Of a stretch of DNA of 62,920 bases, positions 56,919 to 62,920 are shown in pieces. The DNA is from a virus. A program made the translations under genes and the position numbers. Where the stretch lies: positions 1 through 62,920 of IMG/VR virus record IMGVR_UViG_3300037808_000193; one strand, written 5' to 3'. Under the pieces are notes generated by a model, which was given only the letters and a program-made list of their open reading frames with translations, did not search any database and was not told where the DNA came from. Within the stretch, counting starts at the first letter, position 1. Each line of letters opens with the position of its first letter.

Positions 56919-57338
56919 TCAGTCTGGGGTCGTCGGGATAGACGACCGATCAGGGACGTGCTGGGTACGAATGATCCGACGTTGGATCTGAGCCAAACGC
57001 TTCACGGCCAGCAGCAGATTGTTCCTGCCTGCGCCCGTAGTGAGGTCCAGCCCCTCAACAGACCCGATGATCAGATCGAGCTGACCCAGAGCGTTATCTC
57101 TCAACGAGAGCCTGTCTGGGTCCTTGCCAGCATCTGGGTCGTAGATAACCGAGTTGAGGATGGCCTGAATCTCTTCATCGCTGAAGGTCCCGGTCCCGTC
57201 GAGGATCGAAGAATCATTCGATCCCTGTTCACGTTCCCCCGTAAGCCCCCACCCTTCGGGGAGTTGCCTGGCAGGGTAAGCGGCTGTGAGAGCTTCATGA
57301 ATCTGCTGGAGGTTCACCTGACCAGTAGTCAGGGCCAT
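56919..57338 (-). CDS. Helical virion-associated protein
   Basis: 139 residues, 'VNLQQIHEALTAAYPARQLP', 'FSDEEIQAILNSVIYDPDAG' and 'AVKRLAQIQRRIIRTQ' are helices. 13 bases after the next upstream gene's end on one side, so it is in the tail operon. No family is recognised. Confidence 0.5.
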   Translation of the reverse strand: MALTTGQVNLQQIHEALTAAYPARQLPEGWGLTGEREQGSNDSSILDGTGTFSDEEIQAILNSVIYDPDAGKDPDRLSLRDNALGQLDLIIGSVEGLDLTTGAGRNNLLLAVKRLAQIQRRIIRTQHVPDRSSIPTTPD

Positions 57339-57341
57339 GGA

Positions 57342-58076
57342 TCAGCCTCCAGCAGAGATGGTGAGGTCGTAGGTGGTCTCCAGGCTGTCCGAGGATGCCA
57401 GGTTGATCACGGAGAACACAGAGCGGTCCATGAGGATGCCTGAGCCCACGGTGGCCGAGGTGAGAATGCCATGCTCCACAACGGCTGCAGAAGCATCCAC
57501 GGTATTGGTGGCAACCGTCTGGAAGATGTTGGCGGATGCACCTTCGACCTGAGTACCAGTAGCACGGGTGTTGTCGGCCGTGTACTGGGTGGTCAGCTCA
57601 GTGGCAATGTCGGTATTACCAATGGCTTCAGCCGTGCTGGCTGTACCGATGCCGTGGTATATGTAGTCACCCAAGCCAAGGCCATCGACCAGCTCGTCCA
57701 CAACGTCGTTGACGAATGCGGTTGTCACCACCTGCATGGACACCAGGCCAAGGTCGTAGACCTGGCCGAACTGCTCAGTCTTGGGACCCTTGAACACTTT
57801 GATCCAGAGTGAGCCGGTGAGGGTCGGAAGACCGAGCGCCCGAGCGGGTGCCCACTTACGAATGCCCCTCTGGATGTTGACGAGGTTCCTCGTCTTCCAG
57901 CTCCGAATGTCCTTCGGCTGGTTCCGATGGGGAAAGGCGTTCTCCCACACATGCCTCAGGGTGTACGGGTTCCCCGCCTGAGGGTGTGGAAGGGAAGGGT
58001 TCTCGATACGCCCGTTCCCTCGGATGACCCGCATACCAAGCTCACCCGTCGGCTGAGCGTTTCCGTCGTTACGCAT
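57342..58076 (-). CDS. Virion structural protein, conserved in actinophages
   Basis: 244 residues. 'GDYIYHGIGTASTAEAIGNT' and 'YTADNTRATGTQVEGASANI' plus 'VVEHGILTSATVGSGILMDR' are a pattern I recognise from many phage structural proteins annotated as hypothetical. N-terminal half is basic ('DIRSWKTRNLVNIQRGIRKW'). Function not established. Confidence 0.6.
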   Translation of the reverse strand: MRNDGNAQPTGELGMRVIRGNGRIENPSLPHPQAGNPYTLRHVWENAFPHRNQPKDIRSWKTRNLVNIQRGIRKWAPARALGLPTLTGSLWIKVFKGPKTEQFGQVYDLGLVSMQVVTTAFVNDVVDELVDGLGLGDYIYHGIGTASTAEAIGNTDIATELTTQYTADNTRATGTQVEGASANIFQTVATNTVDASAAVVEHGILTSATVGSGILMDRSVFSVINLASSDSLETTYDLTISAGG

Positions 58077-58112
58077 AGCAACTCCCTGCTGATGAGTGCG
58101 TCTTGGGTGACA

Positions 58113-58139
58113 GAGTAGCCCGCCTAGAGGCTGCTACTC
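58113..58139 (-). terminator. Hairpin between holin and structural genes
   Basis: GAGTAGCC / GGCTgCTACTC with an 8-base loop, in the 70-base gap upstream of the structural gene at 58076. Separates the lysis cassette from tail genes. Confidence 0.5.
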
Positions 58140-58147
58140 GGAACTGC

Positions 58148-58456
58148 TTACTGTGGCGGGAGTGGGTTGCCACCACGGTCAACTGGCCCGTCATAGGTAG
58201 GAACGGTGCCAAGGCCGGTGTAGGCCTGCAGGGTTCGGATTACGAACCCCACGAAGCCACCCAGAGCAGCCATAGCTGCCGACACAGCAGCAGCCGCCAG
58301 GACAGAGAGATCAGGGAACTCTGCCGAGCCACCCGTCCACTCCTGCACTGCTTGAAGCGCACCAATGACTGAAGTGGCGAAGAGTGCGATGAATGTCCAC
58401 AAGGCAGTGAACAAAGCTGGCTTGAGGCCAGGGAGCTTGGTGAATAGATCACTCAT
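58148..58456 (-). CDS. Holin
   Basis: 102 residues with two membrane helices (about 13-34, 'PALFTALWTFIALFATSVIG', and 51-73, 'LAAAAVSAAMAALGGFVGFV') and a short polar C-terminus. It lies in the cassette with the amidase endolysin, as for class II holins. Confidence 0.75.
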   Translation of the reverse strand: MSDLFTKLPGLKPALFTALWTFIALFATSVIGALQAVQEWTGGSAEFPDLSVLAAAAVSAAMAALGGFVGFVIRTLQAYTGLGTVPTYDGPVDRGGNPLPPQ

Positions 58457-58461
58457 TGGTT

Positions 58462-59004
58462 CTAGTCTTCCTCTATTGGGTCAATGACTTGGACGATGTT
58501 GCTGGTAGCAAAGATGGCTTGGCGCTTGTCTCCAGCTCCAACCTCGCCGACGATCAGGAACTCATAGATTCCTGGGTTCAGTGGGAGGCCATCGACGTGA
58601 TCGAGGACGATGCCCTCAAACGTCTCTGTCTCGCACTGCTCCGAGGCAACGAAGCTGAGAGGAGCGTTTCTGATGAGAAGAGCCACACGAGTGTTGGTCT
58701 CAGGATCAACGAGCCACATGGAACCTACCCCTGCCACGTCTTCGTCGACACACACGTTGCGGATCAACGAATAGGTCCCGTCGATCTCGATGACGTCGGG
58801 CACGATCTCGAACTCGTACACCTCGACCGGATCATAAGGGCCATCACCCCTAGAAACTGCAATGAGGACACCTGTCATGAACACCATGAAGATGATCAAA
58901 GCAGCTACGACACGGCGCCCACACATGACAGCTAAGTCGTCATCCCAGAAGACCCTCTCGAATCTTCCTGAACTGATGTGGCCGGTCTCAACGTCAACTG
59001 ACAC
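58462..59004 (-). CDS. Membrane-anchored protein in the lysis cassette
   Basis: 180 residues. A cytoplasmic N-terminus (1-30), one membrane helix ('VVAALIIFMVFMTGVLIAVS', 32-51), and a ~125-residue exported beta domain with two conserved Cys ('NVCVDEDVAG', 'ASEQCETETF'). Possible spanin-like or lysis-regulation role in a monoderm-like or actinobacterial envelope. Confidence 0.55.
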   Translation of the reverse strand: MSVDVETGHISSGRFERVFWDDDLAVMCGRRVVAALIIFMVFMTGVLIAVSRGDGPYDPVEVYEFEIVPDVIEIDGTYSLIRNVCVDEDVAGVGSMWLVDPETNTRVALLIRNAPLSFVASEQCETETFEGIVLDHVDGLPLNPGIYEFLIVGEVGAGDKRQAIFATSNIVQVIDPIEED

Positions 59005-59321
59005 TACGTGCCTTCCAGAAGCTGCAAGCGATTGTCTTGGCGCTCTTGGTGAGCATCTATCTGTGGCTTCCAGATTGTCACATCTCGGACGTGATCCTTG
59101 ATACTTGTGATCTCGGCCATGACGGTCTCGTGGTTCTCGTCGATCTTCCTGTTGGTCCCCTTGAGGCGATCGGGCACCGTACCGATCGACAGGGCAACAG
59201 GTGACGCAGGGTCGAAGTGCTGGTTGGTGTGAGACACCTTCTGAAACAGCCTCACCACCACAGCCATCAGAGGAGTTGTCCCACCAAGTACGGATAGTGC
59301 TATTGCAAGCCAGTCAGGCAT
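59004..59321 (-). CDS. Single-pass membrane coiled-coil protein
   Basis: 105 residues. N-terminal membrane helix ('PDWLAIALSVLGGTTPLMAV'), basic junction, then a coiled coil ('RKIDENHETVMAEITSIKDH', 'AHQERQDNRLQLLEGT'). Typical of lysis-cassette accessory or phage-tail-anchoring proteins. It shares one base with the next gene. Confidence 0.6.
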   Translation of the reverse strand: MPDWLAIALSVLGGTTPLMAVVVRLFQKVSHTNQHFDPASPVALSIGTVPDRLKGTNRKIDENHETVMAEITSIKDHVRDVTIWKPQIDAHQERQDNRLQLLEGT

Positions 59322-59404
59322 GTTCAGTCACCAACTTCTTTCTGTACCCCGAACACGTAGTCTGAATATTACTCCCGCACTTCTAGAGACCCCGTTAATA
59401 CTGC

Positions 59405-60391
59405 CTACCGATGGAAGTCAAATACACCACCATCTGATCCGATCATCTGAATCCACGAATCAGTGATCAGTATGGCGGTCACAATGTCACCAACGAGCTT
59501 TGGTGCGTAGTCCTTCATGAACGCCTGATGGTTACCTGGGTACCAAGCATCCCCGAAGGTGAAGATCCCACCATCACTACCGATGAGCCAGTAACCACTG
59601 CCTGTTGAAGTCGGCAACAACTTGGTGATCGGTGCAGCGATGTCATGATATGACAGATCACCATGGAAGGGAGCGTCGAACATGGGGATGACGGTCCCCT
59701 CGGTGTAGTACTTCCACATCGGGTAGCGGTACGTCTCTCGGTTGAACTTCCCAGCCGGAACCATCACGTAGTCGACCAGCTGCCCTCGACCGTCAGAGGT
59801 TTGTGGTGGAGCGTTCACCAACTGCTGGAGACGACGAGCCTCAGCGAGCAGCATCTCGATCTCACGAGCTGAGAAGCCTGGATCGAACCGACGCCATGGG
59901 TCTGCAGCTGCATGAGTGATGAACCCACGAGCACCACCCATGGCTTGCTCCCTGGTGAGTGACACCAGAGGGATATTCATGTCCACTGACCACTCAGCGA
60001 TGACCCTGGCAGCCTGAAGGGCGTACTCACCCTTGCCCTCATCATCGAGGTCCCAGGTCTCATCATCCCGGTACTCCTCGGCCTTGGTAGCCATGGAGAG
60101 GTGAGCCGCGTAGTGGTTGAAGCCGTACCTGCATCCCCACGAACGCATCTTGCGAGGGTTCCACATGTCAACCCTGGAGTCACGGTCAACGACGGTGTGG
60201 TAGCAGCCCGGTGAGCTACGACGCTGAAGGTAAGCGGCCATCTTCTCAGCGTTGTCATCTCCTAACACGTAGTCAGGCATTGACTGGGTGGTGTGAAGCA
60301 TGATGACTCGGAGTTCTTGAGTCAACGGAGCGCCCTGGCTAGAGGCGGGTGGATGCTCTTCGAGGTAGAAGGTGCCTTGTGTGTAGTTCAT
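59405..60391 (-). CDS. Amidase endolysin with GYWLIGSDGG repeat domain
   Basis: 328 residues. The N-terminal amidase_2/PGRP-like domain (1-190) has 'RVIMLHTTQSMPDYVLGD' (H33), 'CYHTVVDRDSRV' and 'GFITHAAADPWRRFDPG' (second His/Asp), zinc-dependent N-acetylmuramoyl-L-alanine amidase signature. The C-terminal ~120 residues are 'GSGYWLIGSDGGIFTFGDAW' and 'SWIQMIGSDGGVFDFHR', a cell-surface repeat family known mainly from Acidimicrobiia and other actinobacteria, likely the wall-binding part. It has no signal peptide and depends on the holin. Confidence 0.8.
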   Translation of the reverse strand: MNYTQGTFYLEEHPPASSQGAPLTQELRVIMLHTTQSMPDYVLGDDNAEKMAAYLQRRSSPGCYHTVVDRDSRVDMWNPRKMRSWGCRYGFNHYAAHLSMATKAEEYRDDETWDLDDEGKGEYALQAARVIAEWSVDMNIPLVSLTREQAMGGARGFITHAAADPWRRFDPGFSAREIEMLLAEARRLQQLVNAPPQTSDGRGQLVDYVMVPAGKFNRETYRYPMWKYYTEGTVIPMFDAPFHGDLSYHDIAAPITKLLPTSTGSGYWLIGSDGGIFTFGDAWYPGNHQAFMKDYAPKLVGDIVTAILITDSWIQMIGSDGGVFDFHR

Positions 60392-60720
60392 GCTTCTGAC
60401 CTCAGCTCTTCGAGTTCTTCCATCAGCTTCGTGATGATCACCTTGCCCTGGACGTTCTCTCTAGTGAGAGCAGCATTGACAAGGAGAAGCTCTTCAACCA
60501 TGCCACTGAGCAGCTCACCCGGCTTGTTGACGTTGATACCGCTCGGCGTTTGCGTCGCAAATGGCATCCTGATCGGCGGCAGCTCGGAGGGCTCCTCTGA
60601 TTGCTCGGAGGTAGTCCTCGTCACTTCCTTTGGGAGCTTCTTTGCCTCTTCCGACATCGGCTCTGGCAGATCCACTCTTGGATGACCTTCCCCAAATTCC
60701 TCTTTGTCTGTCATCGCCAT
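60388..60720 (-). CDS. Small helical protein between fibre and endolysin
   Basis: 110 residues with GAGGAG five bases before ATG 60720. Acidic disordered half, then a coiled coil 'SGMVEELLLVNAALTRENVQ' and 'GKVIITKLMEELEELRSEA'. Overlaps the endolysin start by 4 bases. No family is recognised. Confidence 0.5.
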   Translation of the reverse strand: MAMTDKEEFGEGHPRVDLPEPMSEEAKKLPKEVTRTTSEQSEEPSELPPIRMPFATQTPSGINVNKPGELLSGMVEELLLVNAALTRENVQGKVIITKLMEELEELRSEA

Positions 60721-60795
60721 CGCTTCTCCTCAGATCGGACACCAGTGGTGGCCTTGGTTGCTTTGATCGGAACCTCATGACCAAAGGTTACTTGA

Positions 60796-62871
60796 TCAGA
60801 TTCCTGCCTCGTTCATACGCCTGACTACATCCTGAAGGACTCGCCAGGGAACAGGCGTCAGGTAGTGGTCGTTGATCCCCACCGGAATGTCATCATCATC
60901 TCTGGGTGCTGCAAACGGCATGTGTTCTGCCACGTTCTCAGCGATGAACCCGATTCTGGGGCTACCCGGTGCTTTCTTGTAGCTGAAGTGAACGGGATCA
61001 ATGCTCTCAAGCATCTCGTATGCGTAGTCCAGCGTTAGTGGACGAACATCCTCTTTCACTCTGATGGACGATGAGAGGGTGCCGATGATGTTCCCGTCAG
61101 CAGCACGAGAGCTGTAGAGGGCTCGCTCGTCAGTAGTGGCAGAGACATCCTTGGAGTACCAGGAGGTCCCCAGATCCCACTTGGCGAGGATGGTTGCACC
61201 ACCAATTCCACCCAACAATCTCCCGTAGCTCGTGGAAGATCCGTCATACCAGTTGTCCAGGTGTAGCTCGTTACTCCAGGCATTGCCATGATCAAGCAGG
61301 AGTTCGGCACCCTCTGTAGCGTGATCCGAAGTGACTGTCAGTAGGCCAGCACTAGAGGCCCATGAAAGCGATGCGATCATGTCACCAGTGGGGTCCTCGA
61401 AGTAGATGTTCTCACCTTGCAGGTACACGTCGTCTGCAGCCATGAGGTTCAAGTCGTCCATTGACCTAATGGTGATTGAACCAGCAGTCTTGAAGTTCGG
61501 CGGAACTGCAGCGCCGTAGATAGTCGCTCCGCTCTGGGTGAAGATGTTGATTTGCGGGTATGGAGTAACTCCGCTCGCAGTAATGTTGATGTCATCACTA
61601 ATGGTGATCCCACCGTGGCCTTGACCGTCTAGATACATGGCTGTGTCAAACAAACCAACTCCCCAGGTGAGCTGGCCCGATAGGACACCGCCGTCATAGA
61701 GGGAAACGGACTGGCCAGATATTGATACGTAGTTACCAGATGACCCAGTAGCCAGAGTCCCCTCAATGGTGGCGTTGACTGCACTCAGAACACCAGCGGG
61801 CGTGACCTTGAAGTCAGAGTTCAGGTCACCGAACGCAGCATCACCCGACCACATGTTGCCCGTGCTGTCGATGTGCAGACCGTTGGCTCCACCGATGTTG
61901 AACCCGGTAGTGCCATCGAGGCCGGTGATCTTGATATCTGTGAACTCAGCGGACCCGTCACCCCTAAGGATGAGGGACGTACCATCAAAGCTTTCGATCT
62001 TGGAGTTGACCGAGTTACTGAGTGTGAGGATCTCAGTACCAATCGTTCCAGCCTTGATCTTGTCAGCGGTCAGCTCAACGATGTAGGCCGAGGGAATCAG
62101 GATCGTGTCGTCGTTGGCAGAGGTAGACCATGTGCCAGCGTTGCCTGACTTATCGACTCCTCTTACCCGCCAGTAGTAGGTCGTGTTGTTGTTCAGACCA
62201 TCGACGGTGAGAAGTGAGGCAGTGACTATCTGATCGACTGTCGGTGAGCCGAAGCCCGAGTTGTTGTCGACCTGCACCTGGTAGTGGGCGAGGTCAGCTT
62301 CACTGTTCTCATTCCACGAACCCATCTGGTTGGTGACACCAACAGCAACGGTGAGACCTGTCACTTGAAGTGGAGCCGTGCTATCAGTGGCTGCTACCTG
62401 AGTGTCAGTGACCCAATCACTAACGAGGTTGAACGTTGAGATCGAACGCACACCCAGGTCGTAGGTGACCCCGCTCTCCAGACCATTGATTCGGTAGTTG
62501 TCCGATGCAGTGGTAGTGGCATAGGTGTACTCAGAGTCACCCGACCTCTTCCACCTGACCTCGAACATCGCCACTTTGGCAACAGAGGTGTCTGGGAACG
62601 TCCATGCCAGGTTGATCCAGACGTTGGTGGCATCTGCACCCGTCGTTGGTGTGAGCCCTGTAATGACATCTGGTGTACCCGTGTTCAGTGGCAGGCCACC
62701 GCCACCTTCACCAGCCTCTGGTCCTCCACCCACGGTGAGAGAACCGGGGATGTGAACTCCCGATGCACCGATGATGAGGTTTCTGGCCAGATTCGTTTCG
62801 AGCTTCTTGAGACGACGATCCAGGTCCCAAAGGATGTTGTTGGGCTTGGGTGTTTGGTAGACGCTGCTCAT
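60796..62871 (-). CDS. Tail fibre with FNIII domains and C-terminal intramolecular chaperone
   Basis: 691 residues, complete. A short attachment region (1-45), a Gly-rich hinge ('GGGPEAGEGGGG'), two or more fibronectin type III-like domains (~65-250), a beta-rich shaft, and at the C-terminus a Peptidase_S74-type chaperone ('VKEDVRPLTLDYAYEMLESI', 'SPRIGFIAENVAEHMPF', helical end 'RVLQDVVRRMNEAGI'). Such domains trimerise the fibre and self-cleave. Start with AAGGAGGTGAT. Hub gene precedes it at the right edge. Confidence 0.85.
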   Translation of the reverse strand: MSSVYQTPKPNNILWDLDRRLKKLETNLARNLIIGASGVHIPGSLTVGGGPEAGEGGGGLPLNTGTPDVITGLTPTTGADATNVWINLAWTFPDTSVAKVAMFEVRWKRSGDSEYTYATTTASDNYRINGLESGVTYDLGVRSISTFNLVSDWVTDTQVAATDSTAPLQVTGLTVAVGVTNQMGSWNENSEADLAHYQVQVDNNSGFGSPTVDQIVTASLLTVDGLNNNTTYYWRVRGVDKSGNAGTWSTSANDDTILIPSAYIVELTADKIKAGTIGTEILTLSNSVNSKIESFDGTSLILRGDGSAEFTDIKITGLDGTTGFNIGGANGLHIDSTGNMWSGDAAFGDLNSDFKVTPAGVLSAVNATIEGTLATGSSGNYVSISGQSVSLYDGGVLSGQLTWGVGLFDTAMYLDGQGHGGITISDDINITASGVTPYPQINIFTQSGATIYGAAVPPNFKTAGSITIRSMDDLNLMAADDVYLQGENIYFEDPTGDMIASLSWASSAGLLTVTSDHATEGAELLLDHGNAWSNELHLDNWYDGSSTSYGRLLGGIGGATILAKWDLGTSWYSKDVSATTDERALYSSRAADGNIIGTLSSSIRVKEDVRPLTLDYAYEMLESIDPVHFSYKKAPGSPRIGFIAENVAEHMPFAAPRDDDDIPVGINDHYLTPVPWRVLQDVVRRMNEAGI

Positions 62872-62920
62872 GTCAACATCACCTCCTTAGTTATTATCAT
62901 GCCTGGTTAAATTCAGCGGT
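62304..62920. repeat. Right copy of 617-bp imperfect terminal repeat
   Basis: Same segment as 1-617 (16 differences, no gaps), containing the fibre N-terminus and the last 8 codons of the hub gene. See left copy. Confidence 0.9.
62897..62920 (-). CDS. 3' end of baseplate hub gene (partial, edge)
   Basis: Last seven codons and stop (...TAEFNQA) of the hub gene, identical to the end at 594-617. The rest lies outside the window. It shows that synteny continues past the fibre start and supports a circular map. Confidence 0.85.
   Translation of the reverse strand, partial: TAEFNQA

Noticed and set aside
1-62920. CRISPR arrays
   Set aside because: No regular short direct repeats with spacers were seen; the repeated segments are the protein repeat in 50466-55556 and the RNA elements.
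1-62920. Integrase, excisionase or CI-type repressor
   Set aside because: No tyrosine or serine recombinase motif in any frame; the HTH proteins alone do not show lysogeny.

Overview
This window is a tailed-phage (siphovirus-type) genome, read almost entirely on the minus strand. The last 617 bases (62304-62920) are a near copy, about 97% identical and without indels, of the first 617 bases. The window therefore looks like one full turn of a circular map of about 62.3 kb plus a short overlap, with the two ends coming from slightly different alleles. The host is probably an actinobacterium: there is a WhiB-type iron-sulfur regulator (27.1-27.4 kb), a surface protein with an LAxTG sortase signal (49.6-50.3 kb), and an endolysin with GYWLIGSDGGIF-type repeats. 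I know that repeat mainly from Acidimicrobiia, so that class is my best guess. I found no integrase or classical CI-type repressor, so a lytic lifestyle is more likely.

Layout, following minus-strand transcription from about 24.1 kb down to 1 and around the circle. 24.1-20.0 kb: small genes, terminase small subunit and DNA-binding proteins. 20.0-9.3 kb: terminase large subunit, portal, a multidomain MuF head protein, XkdF-like protease, scaffold, decoration and major capsid proteins. 9.3-5.4 kb: connector, tail-terminator and tail-tube genes, and tail chaperones joined by a -1 frameshift at GGGAAAC. 5.4-1 kb: tape measure, distal tail and hub proteins, and the fibre. Around the join, 62.9-50.3 kb: the same fibre, amidase endolysin, holin and membrane proteins, then several large tail or appendage proteins including one of about 1,700 residues with about 31 copies of a 20-residue repeat. 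50.3-49.2 kb: sortase-anchored surface protein and small genes.

The replication and early half runs from 49.0 to 24.9 kb. It encodes a DnaB-type helicase, a beta-helix protein, DnaG-type primase, a CobS/MoxR-like ATPase with a metallopeptidase-VWA partner, HU-like and H1-like DNA-binding proteins, an acidic SSB-like protein, DnaE-type polymerase, RecA, a Cas4-like nuclease, a RuvC-like resolvase, WhiB, and a ParB-DUF4417 fusion. Only four genes are on the plus strand: three small ones at 24.2-24.7 kb and a histone-H1-like protein at 43.2-43.6 kb. A roughly 1.3 kb gene-free, hairpin-rich, CTAG-rich region (41.8-43.1 kb) separates the leftward early operon from the H1-like gene.

The most unusual signals are these. 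(1) A family of five two-hairpin intercistronic RNA elements at 36-40.4 kb, with compensatory changes in the stems and UUCG tetraloops. (2) A GTGA-N5-TCAC palindrome at five start-codon regions. (3) A MuF virion protein carrying an acetyltransferase-like and a 2H-phosphoesterase domain. (4) A phage-encoded sortase substrate. (5) A short basic GKVxV motif repeated at the C-termini of otherwise unrelated early proteins.
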